DNA of 64,000 nucleotides from Psychrobacter sp. Pi2-52 (lineage in GTDB: Bacteria; Pseudomonadota; Gammaproteobacteria; Pseudomonadales; Moraxellaceae), in assembly GCF_904846705.1 (NCBI RefSeq), contig NZ_CAJHBS010000005.1, positions 1-64,000 of the forward strand. The letters run 5' to 3'. The notes under the pieces are model-generated. The model searched no databases. It saw only the letters and a program-made list of their open reading frames with translations, and was not told the DNA's origin. Both the position numbers and the translations under genes were made by a program. Position 1 is the stretch's first letter. The number at the start of each line of letters is the position of its first letter. Below are positions 28,487-36,723 of the stretch, one piece after another.

Positions 28487-28961
28487 TAGTATTATTCTCC
28501 ATTTGACGATATAAATATATTTTTCTATCGGTCAGTCTAGCAATTAATAACAGAGATAAATGTTCGATGATACGAATGACAAACAAACCTTTCTAAAATA
28601 AATAAAGCAAAAACTTAACGCCATAAATACTATCAATTCGATGCAATTTAAGGTTTTAGCAATTATTCATCCAATAATTGCTATATTTGTTACTTACTGT
28701 CAATAATGCGCTCTCAGCAAGGTGTAGGTAATGTTTTCAAACACATTTCACAGCCATTTTTGGGCAAAACATGCTAGCATTAGCGGTTATATCTGTCGCT
28801 TGTGTTTATTGAGTATGACTAACCAGTCGCTTAGTGACGTTTACCGTTATTTGAGTATTTAAATGACTCATATCATGCTGGTGATATGTCGTCGTACGAC
28901 CTAAATATTCAATAAGCTTATCACCAATTGCGCACATACCAACCGTTTAAGAGTACCCATT
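28487..28961. other. Divergent promoter region upstream of lptF
   Basis: Two adjacent palindromes, CATATC-N8-GATATG (28869-28888) and GTCGTACGAC (28891-28900), lie 60-90 bases before lptF and could be regulator sites. I see no gene. The regulator is unknown. Confidence 0.5.
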
Positions 28962-30296
28962 GTGATATTACGCCGCTACATGACACAACAAGTTGCCTCG
29001 ACCACTGCCTTAGTGTTGGGGTTTTTGGTAGTGATGATGCTCGGCGGTCGTTTGATACGCTATTTTGGCATTGCTGCTGAAGGTCGTTTGGACGTCAGCC
29101 TACTGTTTACGATCATTGGGTATAACCTACCGTATTTTTTAGAGCTGATATTACCGTTAGCATTCTTTATCGCTTTGATGCTGGTATTTGGTCGCTTGTA
29201 TGTCGATCAAGAAATGGCAGTGATCAATGCTAGTGGCGTGTCTCGAGGTCGGCTTGCTCGATTGATGACACCATTAATATTAGCGTTGTTCGTCGGCGAA
29301 GCGGCGCTATCTGTCGTTGGTAAGCCTTGGGGCGTACGCTCGTCTGAGGCTGTGTGGCAGCAGCAAGCATTGACCAGTGCGTTCGACTTGATTCGTCCGA
29401 ACGAGTTTATCAGTAGCGGTAATTATCATTTATATGTGGGTAGTCTCAGCGATGATAAGAAAAAGTTGCAAGATGTGATATTGATACAATCAGAACCTGC
29501 TAAAAAAGGTGGTGCTGCTGAAGATGTCGATGCTAATGTCAATGCTACTAATATGAATAACACGATTGACAGCGAAACAGCTGAACAAATTGGCATCTCT
29601 GATATTCCAAAAGATATTATAAGTAGTGGTGCAAAGGACATCAGCAAAGACACGATCACGTTGGCTAAGCGTGCTGAGCAAGTAGATACTGGCAATAGCG
29701 GCGTGACCCAGTTGGATTTGTTCCAAGGACGTCGTTACGAAGTTGGCGCAGGCAGTCTCAAATATAATCAAGTCGCTTTTGATCGCTATCGCATCACCTT
29801 GACTGAGTCTTCGCAAGAAGTTATCACCGAAGACAATATTGAAACGCAACAGATTGGACCATTGTGGCAAGCCGCCACGAGTAGCTCACCATCAGGCACG
29901 AATAGTACAATGCGTGCTGCACAAGGTGAGCTTGGCTACCGTTTGGCGCTACCATGGCTGATGATTATCGCGCCTATGTTGGCCGTGCCACTGGCGCAAG
30001 TCCGTCCGCGTCAAGGACGTTGGCTGCGCTTGTTCCCTTCTATCTTATTATTTGTCAGCTGTGCATTAGGTATCATCTCGCTCAAAAACGCAGTGAGCAA
30101 AGACAGCATCAGCGTATGGGCGTATGCATGGCTTATCTTAGGATTTATGGCATTGGCGCTTTATATGAATTGGGGTAGCCGTGTGCAACATCGATTGCGC
30201 TTTCGCAAACAAGAAAATAGGCTAGCCGCTGCCGCAACTAGTTCAGTTAGCGACATCGATAATCAGAACAACAGCTCACAAGGAGGGCAGTCTTAA
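28962..30296 (+). CDS. lptF: LPS export permease LptF
   Basis: LptF and LptG are the membrane permeases of the LptB2FG transporter that extracts lipopolysaccharide from the inner membrane. The 444-residue protein has three N-terminal helices (YNLPYFLELILPLAFFIALML), a periplasmic beta-jellyroll, and three C-terminal helices. A polar Asn/Asp/Lys-rich insertion (about 178-240) enlarges the periplasmic domain compared with E. coli (366). The start is GTG (MILRRYMTQQ). The stop overlaps the lptG ATG by one base. Confidence 0.95.
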   Translation: MILRRYMTQQVASTTALVLGFLVVMMLGGRLIRYFGIAAEGRLDVSLLFTIIGYNLPYFLELILPLAFFIALMLVFGRLYVDQEMAVINASGVSRGRLARLMTPLILALFVGEAALSVVGKPWGVRSSEAVWQQQALTSAFDLIRPNEFISSGNYHLYVGSLSDDKKKLQDVILIQSEPAKKGGAAEDVDANVNATNMNNTIDSETAEQIGISDIPKDIISSGAKDISKDTITLAKRAEQVDTGNSGVTQLDLFQGRRYEVGAGSLKYNQVAFDRYRITLTESSQEVITEDNIETQQIGPLWQAATSSSPSGTNSTMRAAQGELGYRLALPWLMIIAPMLAVPLAQVRPRQGRWLRLFPSILLFVSCALGIISLKNAVSKDSISVWAYAWLILGFMALALYMNWGSRVQHRLRFRKQENRLAAAATSSVSDIDNQNNSSQGGQS

Positions 30297-31504
30297 TGCG
30301 CTCTTTATTTGCTAAGTCAGCCAAGTCTAATCAATTGGCTAAAAAACCTGCCAATCTAAAAGTCCTCAGTCGTTATGTTAAACTCAACGCTCTATTGGCT
30401 ATTATCGCTGCCGTTATTGGCTTATGGGCGTTGCAGCTGATTTTTTCTTACTTATCAGAGCTTGATTCGTTAGATGATAACTACACCATGGGCGAGGCGC
30501 TCAAATATATCTTTTATCGTTCGCCATACTTTTTAGAGCAATTTATCCCAACGGGTGCGCTATTGGGTGCTGTTATTGGCTTAGGTTTGCTAGCTAATAA
30601 AAGTGAGCTGGTCGTCATGCGCGCGGCTGGGGTCAGTATCTATCGCATCGTCGGCTGGGTATTGCAGCCCGCTTTGATATTTGTACTGTTGGCCTTGGCT
30701 ATTAATCAGTTCGTTCTACCGTCTTCTAATCAGTTGGCAAAACAGATTAATGATGAGGACAGTACCTCACTGGTCACTTCGGTACGCGGCTACTGGACGA
30801 CACAACCACGATTCGAAACCGCAGAAGATGGCAGTGCTACACCTGATGGTAGCGACGTTTTATATATTGATTATGCTGATGTAGCAGGCAATATTGGCGA
30901 AGTGAAACGCTGGCATTTGGATAACAACGGAAATTTGCAAACCGCTGTCCATGCGGAAGGTGGAAAGTATACTGGCCGTGAACCAATTGATGTGAACAGT
31001 GAAAAGCCAAGCGAGCAGTATCGTTACGAGTGGCAGCTAAATGATATGGTTGAGCTCTCTATCAATCAGGGCTTTGAGAGTAGCCAAGCTATTTCACCAT
31101 CAGATACGTTAAGCTTACCTTTTGCCCCAGAGTCTGTGTATCTACTGACGCGCAAGGCAGAGGATTTGTCTCTGACGCAACTATACGAGCATCGTCAGTT
31201 TATGCGAGGGCAGGGCAAGCGCTCCTTAGATCATGAAGTCGCATTTTGGCAAAAACTGCTATCGCCTTTGTCGATATTATCATTGGTAATCGTTGCTTGC
31301 TCGTTTGTCTTTGGCTCACTACGGACGCACAGCTTAGGCTTACGTATCGTCGTGGCATTGCTGTTTGGATTGCTATTCAGCTATATTCAGGACTTGGTCG
31401 GCTTCGTATCACTAGCGACAGGTTTTTCGCCTATGCTGATGGTGTTATTACCGATTATCGGCAGCGCGCTATTGGGTGGATATTTGATAAAACGCCAGAT
31501 GTAA
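30296..31504 (+). CDS. lptG: LPS export permease LptG
   Basis: This is the partner of LptF in the LPS exporter. The 402-residue protein shows the same six-helix arrangement with a central periplasmic domain. YRSPYFLEQFIPTGALLGAVIGLG forms helix 2 and its coupling region, with conserved VVMRAAGVS after it; the last helices carry LGLRIVVALLFGLLFSY. The N-terminus has a basic cytoplasmic extension of about 25 residues. The TAATG overlap with lptF implies translational coupling. Confidence 0.95.
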   Translation: MRSLFAKSAKSNQLAKKPANLKVLSRYVKLNALLAIIAAVIGLWALQLIFSYLSELDSLDDNYTMGEALKYIFYRSPYFLEQFIPTGALLGAVIGLGLLANKSELVVMRAAGVSIYRIVGWVLQPALIFVLLALAINQFVLPSSNQLAKQINDEDSTSLVTSVRGYWTTQPRFETAEDGSATPDGSDVLYIDYADVAGNIGEVKRWHLDNNGNLQTAVHAEGGKYTGREPIDVNSEKPSEQYRYEWQLNDMVELSINQGFESSQAISPSDTLSLPFAPESVYLLTRKAEDLSLTQLYEHRQFMRGQGKRSLDHEVAFWQKLLSPLSILSLVIVACSFVFGSLRTHSLGLRIVVALLFGLLFSYIQDLVGFVSLATGFSPMLMVLLPIIGSALLGGYLIKRQM

Positions 31505-31526
31505 AAAGACAGTTGGTCATACCAAA

Positions 31527-31563
31527 TAAAAAGCACGCTAAATCTAATTTAGCGTGCTTTTTT
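31527..31563 (+). terminator. Intrinsic terminator of lptFG
   Basis: AAAAAGCACGCTAAAT pairs with ATTTAGCGTGCTTTTTT. The flanking A tract means it may also stop the convergent methyltransferase transcript. Confidence 0.93.
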
Positions 31564-31624
31564 ATGTCGATTTCAATTTGAGCCTCAGTTTAAATGGCTG
31601 AAACTCAATCAGGCAAAGCTAAAA

Positions 31625-32233
31625 CTAGTCTTTGGTCGCCATCGTAATCGTATAGGTTTTACCTTGTTTGATTTTGTCGCTATTGCCAAACACTTCGGTA
31701 AACGAGCGTTTCACAAATTGGCGCAGACCGTTGATGGTCACCACGTAAAAACGTCCACCTTTACGCATGCGTGCATAGGCATCGAGGAAGTATAAATAAT
31801 GCTGCTCTTTACCGACTTTGGCTGGCAAGTTCGACATCACAAGGCTAAAGTCTTTGTCTTTTGCCACATGATTAAAGCCATTTGATAAATGCACATCGAC
31901 ATTGTTTAGACCATTTTTCTCACAGTTACGACGTGCGTATTCTACTGCCATAAAATCTTTATCAATCAGCGTATGCTGACCATTCGGACATTCACGCGCT
32001 GCCGTCATACCAAGTACACCATAACCACAGCCCAAATCAATCGAATCATCATCTTGCTCAAAATCTACATAATCAAGCAGCATCAAGCTACCATCATCGA
32101 GCTTTTGCGGTGAAAAAATGCCCCACGTGGTCGCAAAATCAAACGGCTTACCCAGCACTTCTTGGCGAAAATTGATATCTTCGCGCCAGTGTTCGGCGTT
32201 TTTTAATAGGTCAGCAGGTGGTCTATGGCTCAT
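31625..32233 (-). CDS. Class I SAM-dependent methyltransferase (RsmC-like small domain)
   Basis: The 202-residue protein starts at the ATG at 32233 (MSHRPPADLLKNAEHW). SAM-binding motif I is DLGCGYGVLG, followed by TLIDKDFMAVEYARRN. The catalytic-loop motif is SNLPAK, where RsmC/RsmD-type enzymes have NPPF. The fold matches the MTS domain of rRNA guanine-N2 methyltransferases, but the altered tetrapeptide and the missing N-terminal domain leave the target open. The longer frame to 32278 has no better start support. Confidence 0.78.
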   Translation of the reverse strand: MSHRPPADLLKNAEHWREDINFRQEVLGKPFDFATTWGIFSPQKLDDGSLMLLDYVDFEQDDDSIDLGCGYGVLGMTAARECPNGQHTLIDKDFMAVEYARRNCEKNGLNNVDVHLSNGFNHVAKDKDFSLVMSNLPAKVGKEQHYLYFLDAYARMRKGGRFYVVTINGLRQFVKRSFTEVFGNSDKIKQGKTYTITMATKD

Positions 32234-32473
32234 GGGATTCTCGGATAATAGATAGGAAAAAGGTAGTGCGCAGCCCATTTAGGCAGCATGTATATCATGA
32301 CGCACTTTAATAAGGGTATTGTAACGAGAAAAGGATGGGTTTGCAGCTATCTATTTCTAGAACTGCATTTTGCTATATCGCAAAAAATTCTAAGAAAAAT
32401 GTTAGAGACATTAGATAAGAGGCATCGCTTAAGATAGAATCAAATTTAACCTGATAGTCGCTAAGTATTATTT

Positions 32474-32917
32474 ATGCCAGACATTATATTCGTATCTAAA
32501 GTAGACTTCTGGCTTGGACTGCTACTCTGGGGTTTGAGTTTATTTACTGTGACTGTTCCATTATGGCAGTGGCAGCGAGGTGCTCACAAATCTTTCATAC
32601 AAACTATATTAATGACGGTTATTCTCATCCCTTTTGCCGCACTAATGCTCATCCCTTTTTTCGGTACTGAGTACATATTAACGAATGACCAACTACAAGT
32701 AGATAGTGGGTTCTCTGTTCAAAAAATTGAGATTACAGATATTACCTACATTACGCCGACTCGAAGTATGAGTTCTGCGCCAGCACTATCATTGGATAGG
32801 ATTAAAATATCATATCAAGATGAAGAAATACTAATTTCACCAAAAGACAAATCACGTTTTTATCGCGAGATACAGGCACGTAATCCTAGAATAGTGATAG
32901 ATACTGCAGGCGAATAG
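32474..32917 (+). CDS. Bacterial PH-domain membrane protein
   Basis: The 147-residue protein has two membrane helices (WLGLLLWGLSLFTVTVPLW and ILMTVILIPFAALMLIPFF) and then a soluble domain. TEYILTNDQLQVDSGF, KIEITDITYITPTRS and SLDRIKISYQDEEILISP resemble the bacterial PH-like domain formerly called DUF1200. Function is unknown; related proteins sit at the membrane surface. It is monocistronic between two minus-strand genes. Confidence 0.72.
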   Translation: MPDIIFVSKVDFWLGLLLWGLSLFTVTVPLWQWQRGAHKSFIQTILMTVILIPFAALMLIPFFGTEYILTNDQLQVDSGFSVQKIEITDITYITPTRSMSSAPALSLDRIKISYQDEEILISPKDKSRFYREIQARNPRIVIDTAGE

Positions 32918-32980
32918 AGTGGCATTATAGTTAGCCGCATTCAGCTATACATCGTTCCTGATATTGAATTTTTTTCGAAA

Positions 32981-33310
32981 CTACTTCCCCAGACTCTTCT
33001 TCAGTAAATGATCAAATATAAATGGCCCAAATGGTAAAAACGAGCCAAGCACGCCAGCAGGTAGCGCCCAAAGCGGCATTTTTATTCTGCTCGCCGTAAT
33101 GATTAGCACCACGACATAGGCAACGAATAATACCCCGTGCACTGGACCGACATAGCTTACCGCTTCTGGAATATCGAACATATATTTGAGTGGCATCGCG
33201 ATACCAAGTAACAATAGAAAAGACGTGCCTTCTAAATAACCCATGATAGTAAGGTTTCGGAGGGCGAAGTTTTGACGCTTCGTTAAGGCAGACGGTTGAG
33301 CTTGCGACAC
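32981..33310 (-). CDS. DUF3817 integral membrane protein
   Basis: The 109-residue protein has three membrane helices. The DUF3817 pattern is visible: GYLEGTSFLLLLGIAMPLKY, GPVHGVLFVAYVV, and SFLPFGPFIFDHLL near the end. No biochemical function is known for the family. It sits alone, with xerD behind it. Confidence 0.85.
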   Translation of the reverse strand: MSQAQPSALTKRQNFALRNLTIMGYLEGTSFLLLLGIAMPLKYMFDIPEAVSYVGPVHGVLFVAYVVVLIITASRIKMPLWALPAGVLGSFLPFGPFIFDHLLKKSLGK

Positions 33311-33370
33311 GATATATTCCTCTTACAATCATCAATAATATTAGATTTCAATGCTGCCTATATGGCAAGG

Positions 33371-34309
33371 CTACCCACGTGGATGATGCTCAGCATGTAA
33401 TTTCTGCAATCTCGCTGTTGCCACATGAGTATAGATTTGCGTGGTGGATAAATCGCTATGTCCTAGCAATAACTGCACACTACGCAAGTCTGCACCATGA
33501 TTGAGCAAATGCGTGGCAAAGGCGTGACGTAGCGTATGCGGGGATAACTCTTTATCGATACTGGCAACTTTGGCGTACTTCTTAAGTAGATACCAAAAGT
33601 TCTGCCGCGTCATATAGCCACCTTGCGCCGTCAAAAATACCGCTTGGCAATTGCCTGATTTTAAATGAGCAATCAAGTCGCCACGCCCATGAGACAGATA
33701 ATCTTCCAATGCATCCGCTGCATATTCGCCGAGGGGCACCAATCGCGTTTTATTGCCTTTCCCCGTGATTTGTAGCCAGCCTGAGTTTAGATTCACTTGC
33801 TCTAATGAGAGGTTAATCAACTCACTCACCCGCAGACCGCAGGCATAAAGCACTTCTAGCATGGCTTTGTCACGCAGTCCAAGTGCCGTACTGGTATCAG
33901 GTGCGGCAAGTAGATTATCGACATCCGCCTCGGCTAAGTCTTTTGGCAGCGGACGTCCGAGTTTTGGACTTTTGATACGCTCACAAGGATTGTCCTCACG
34001 CAGATTACTGGCAATCATCCATAGGTAAAACTGACGCAAGCTTGAGAGCATACGCGCTTGGGTACGTGGGGTTTTGCCATCTTTAGCAAGGAGCGACAGA
34101 CAGTGCAGCACATCATCAGGCTGCCAACGTGTCAGGGCGATAGGGTTGGTCAGCTCGCAAGAGCGCAGGTCACGGACGTACGCATTACGAGTACGCGTCG
34201 CTAGACCTCGCGCCAGCATGGCTTGACGAAACTCAGTCATATAAGCTGGCTCATCATCGACCGCCAATGCTTTAGGCTGTCGTTGTTGCACGGCACGATC
34301 ACGGCTCAT
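33371..34309 (-). CDS. xerD: Tyrosine recombinase XerD
   Basis: XerD with XerC resolves chromosome dimers at dif. The 312-residue protein has the SAM-like N-domain (FRQAMLARGLATRTRNAYVRDL) and the catalytic domain. Catalytic residues are visible: Arg in ACGLRVSEL, Lys in TGKGNKTRLVP, HTLRHAFATH (His-Arg), LLGHSDLSTTQIYTHV (His and nucleophile Tyr). XerD rather than XerC is favoured by KSPKLGRPLPKDL. The N-terminus is about 15 residues longer than in E. coli (298). Confidence 0.92.
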   Translation of the reverse strand: MSRDRAVQQRQPKALAVDDEPAYMTEFRQAMLARGLATRTRNAYVRDLRSCELTNPIALTRWQPDDVLHCLSLLAKDGKTPRTQARMLSSLRQFYLWMIASNLREDNPCERIKSPKLGRPLPKDLAEADVDNLLAAPDTSTALGLRDKAMLEVLYACGLRVSELINLSLEQVNLNSGWLQITGKGNKTRLVPLGEYAADALEDYLSHGRGDLIAHLKSGNCQAVFLTAQGGYMTRQNFWYLLKKYAKVASIDKELSPHTLRHAFATHLLNHGADLRSVQLLLGHSDLSTTQIYTHVATARLQKLHAEHHPRG

Positions 34310-34375
34310 AGGACGATACTCAGGTAGGGGTTAAGTTAGCGATGACAGATAATTATTAAAATAATGCCAAACCTA

Positions 34376-34708
34376 TCATGCCATTTTTTTCTTAACCAGA
34401 TAGCGATACAGTGTTACGCTCGCAGGCGTATCATCATCGCTATCGATGGTGATTTCATCAGGATCAGCGTCTAAGCTCACGTTTTCAGCCAATGTTTCTT
34501 GACCGATTAGCTCATGACCCAAATGACGACAGAAATTTGGAATATCGCGCGTAGTAGCAGGATCTGTCGCCAATATTTCAATCACTTCACCGCCATCTGC
34601 TTTGCGAATGACGCGATGTAGCATCATGACGGGCTCAGGACAGATCAGTCCTTGAGTATCTAAGTGATGGTGGATAGGCGTATCTGGTATCGAAGTGGTC
34701 ATAGTCAT
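34376..34708 (-). CDS. tusA: Sulfur carrier protein TusA
   Basis: TusA accepts persulfide sulfur from IscS for tRNA 2-thiouridine and molybdenum-cofactor synthesis. The motif LDTQGLICPEPVMML carries the active Cys (about residue 23) and ATDPATTRDIPNFCRHLGHEL is the family's second motif. An acidic stretch (DADPDEITIDSDDD) precedes the last strand, making it longer than the E. coli protein (81 residues). The DsrE-like gene at 188 is another possible sulfur-relay protein, but no tusBCD cluster is here. Confidence 0.9.
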   Translation of the reverse strand: MTMTTSIPDTPIHHHLDTQGLICPEPVMMLHRVIRKADGGEVIEILATDPATTRDIPNFCRHLGHELIGQETLAENVSLDADPDEITIDSDDDTPASVTLYRYLVKKKMA

Positions 34709-34785
34709 TATCGTAACGCTAAATAAGTGAGTTTGAGGGTAAGTAGTTTGCTTAAGTACTTATCGTGGCGTACTTTGTCGATCGT

Positions 34786-35280
34786 CTATGCTTCAGTACT
34801 TTCAGCCTCTTCGTCGGCATCAGGTACATCAGCTACTTCTAAAAAGCTAAAAAATCGCTTAAAACTTACTTTAAATAAAAATGCCACGCCCAGCCAACAA
34901 GATAGTCCTAACCATGCAGTATCGGCAAAAATTAATCCACCAACCAATATAATGGTCGATACGCCAAGACTCATGGCAATCATCGACGGTTGATTTAAGC
35001 GATAGCGATAAACGACCAATGCATCATAAATAGTAATGGGTATCGTGAGGGCTACGAGGGCGTAGGGTAAATTATAAAATAATTGATAAAGCAGCTGGTT
35101 ATCATGGAAGGCTTTGATACTAGCAATCGTGCCAAAGACCACAAATGCAAAAATAGCCGCATAAATGAGATAAATCGCTATTTGGTTGGCACGCTGTGCG
35201 CCTTTAATACGGGCAATAGCAAGTGGAGCAAAACCATGCTGTGACTTATGTTGCGAAGATTGGTCTGAGACAGTGGTCAT
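34786..35280 (-). CDS. Membrane protein of unknown function
   Basis: The 164-residue protein is not recognised. It has a polar N-terminus, then four predicted membrane helices: about 35-57, 66-90, 96-118 and 120-140. An acidic C-terminal tail (DADEEAESTEA) is cytoplasmic by the positive-inside rule. It lies between ruvX and tusA on the same strand. A good open frame and a typical Psychrobacter-like codon pattern support it as real. Confidence 0.7.
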   Translation of the reverse strand: MTTVSDQSSQHKSQHGFAPLAIARIKGAQRANQIAIYLIYAAIFAFVVFGTIASIKAFHDNQLLYQLFYNLPYALVALTIPITIYDALVVYRYRLNQPSMIAMSLGVSTIILVGGLIFADTAWLGLSCWLGVAFLFKVSFKRFFSFLEVADVPDADEEAESTEA

Positions 35281-35366
35281 AGTAATCAGTCATTTATCCG
35301 TTGAGAGGTATGATGTATCGAAGTAACATTATAGCCGCACACGTGTCTTTTACCTATTTGGCTGCT

Positions 35367-35942
35367 TTATTCTGCTTTGATTGCATCGATAGCGATACTG
35401 CTATTAGGATCAGCAAAATAGGTCGACATCAGAATACAAGCGGAGATATCATCGATTGGGTCGCGTTCGTTTTTGATCCAACCATTGTCCCATGCGATTT
35501 CTCTTGCTTCGATTGAAGTCAGCCGCTCATCACACAGTGATACGGTCACTGGCAGATGTTGCTCCATCACTCTATGGGCCAGACGACGAGCGAATTTGTG
35601 CGCTCGTTTTGAAAGCATGGAGCTAGTGCCATCCATATTAAGCGGTAGACCAACCACGACTTGCGCCACGCCCCAGACTTTGATGATACCAATTAAGTTG
35701 TCCCAATCTGGCTGGCCGTTATTCATTGCCAAAATGTCAAAGGCACGTGCCGTCTGTGTGATGGTATTACCGAGCGCCATACCCATCTTTTTGACGCCGT
35801 AGTCTAGCGCCAAAATAAGATGTGGCTTTACTTCTGGCTCAATAGTTTCAGCAGTGATATTGCTATCGTTATCCAGAGTATCAATATCAATGTCATTATC
35901 TATAGCGTCTGTGCTACTGGCTGTCAAAGTGCTATCTACCAT
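35367..35942 (-). CDS. ruvX: Putative Holliday junction resolvase / pre-16S rRNA nuclease YqgF
   Basis: YqgF/RuvX is an RNase H-fold nuclease that matures the 16S rRNA 5' end. Motifs: LALDYGVKKMGMALGN (first Asp), VVVGLPLNMDGTSS, CDERLTSIEA (Glu) and DDISACILMSTYF (last Asp). An acidic, Asp/Asn-rich N-terminal extension of about 38 residues precedes the domain; an internal start near residue 40 has no ATG, so the extension seems real. It follows yqgE by about 50 bases, the usual pair. Confidence 0.93.
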   Translation of the reverse strand: MVDSTLTASSTDAIDNDIDIDTLDNDSNITAETIEPEVKPHLILALDYGVKKMGMALGNTITQTARAFDILAMNNGQPDWDNLIGIIKVWGVAQVVVGLPLNMDGTSSMLSKRAHKFARRLAHRVMEQHLPVTVSLCDERLTSIEAREIAWDNGWIKNERDPIDDISACILMSTYFADPNSSIAIDAIKAE

Positions 35943-35992
35943 AGTAATGGGTGTCCTTTATGTTTTTATCTAAATTCGCAGAGCGTATGATA

Positions 35993-36556
35993 TTACGCAT
36001 GACCTATGTCACTACTAAGGTAGTCAAAGTTGACTCCGATTTTGTCGGCTGCAATTTGCCAGCGTTCTTCAAACGGTGTATCAAATAATAAGTTCAGATC
36101 AGCGGGGCAGACTAACCAATCACCATTACTGAGCTCTTGGTCTAGCTGTTTTTTGCCCCAGCTGGCATGTCCTAGACACAGCTGATAGTGACCAACACCT
36201 TGCCCTGCGGCAATACGCTTTAGAATATCTTGGCTAGTCGTGATGCAAACGTTCTCTGAAATAGCAAAAGAAGACGCCCATTCTGGCTGACCAGTATGCA
36301 GCACAAAGCCGACCTCAGGATACATAGGGCCGCCCTCTAATGCCACATCTTCCATCACCTGCGGATTGGTCACTTCAATATCTAAATCTTCTAGCAGCTT
36401 ACCTACGCGAGATTGCTCGAGCGGACGATTGACCATCAGACCTAGTGCACCATGCTTGTCATGACGGCAAATATATATAAGTGCCTGCTCAAACCTTGGG
36501 TCTGACAGCTCTGGTGCTGCAATCAAAAAATGATGGGTCAAATTGGTTTTAGACAT
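35993..36556 (-). CDS. yqgE: YqgE/AlgH family protein
   Basis: The 187-residue protein has the full family pattern: [23 protein letters not shown]..., [32 protein letters not shown] and [17 protein letters not shown]. The function is unclear; AlgH was linked to alginate regulation in Pseudomonas. It forms the conserved yqgE-ruvX pair. Confidence 0.95.
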   Translation of the reverse strand: MSKTNLTHHFLIAAPELSDPRFEQALIYICRHDKHGALGLMVNRPLEQSRVGKLLEDLDIEVTNPQVMEDVALEGGPMYPEVGFVLHTGQPEWASSFAISENVCITTSQDILKRIAAGQGVGHYQLCLGHASWGKKQLDQELSNGDWLVCPADLNLLFDTPFEERWQIAADKIGVNFDYLSSDIGHA

Positions 36557-36723
36557 AGAAACAAATGCAACCTAATAATAAGGGTGAAAGACTACTATAT
36601 GGTGATAATCAACAGAAAAGCAAGATTCGCACTAATTGCTACTGACCATCATACAGACTCAGATAACCATCCGTTTTGATGAAAACGAACGTTTATTTAA
36701 CGTTAGATAGGTCAGGTAGAGCG

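Noticed and set aside
33371-34309. XerD-like recombinase as a sign of a mobile element or integron
   Set aside because: Motifs and length fit chromosomal XerD, neighbours are housekeeping genes, and no attachment repeats or cargo genes are present.
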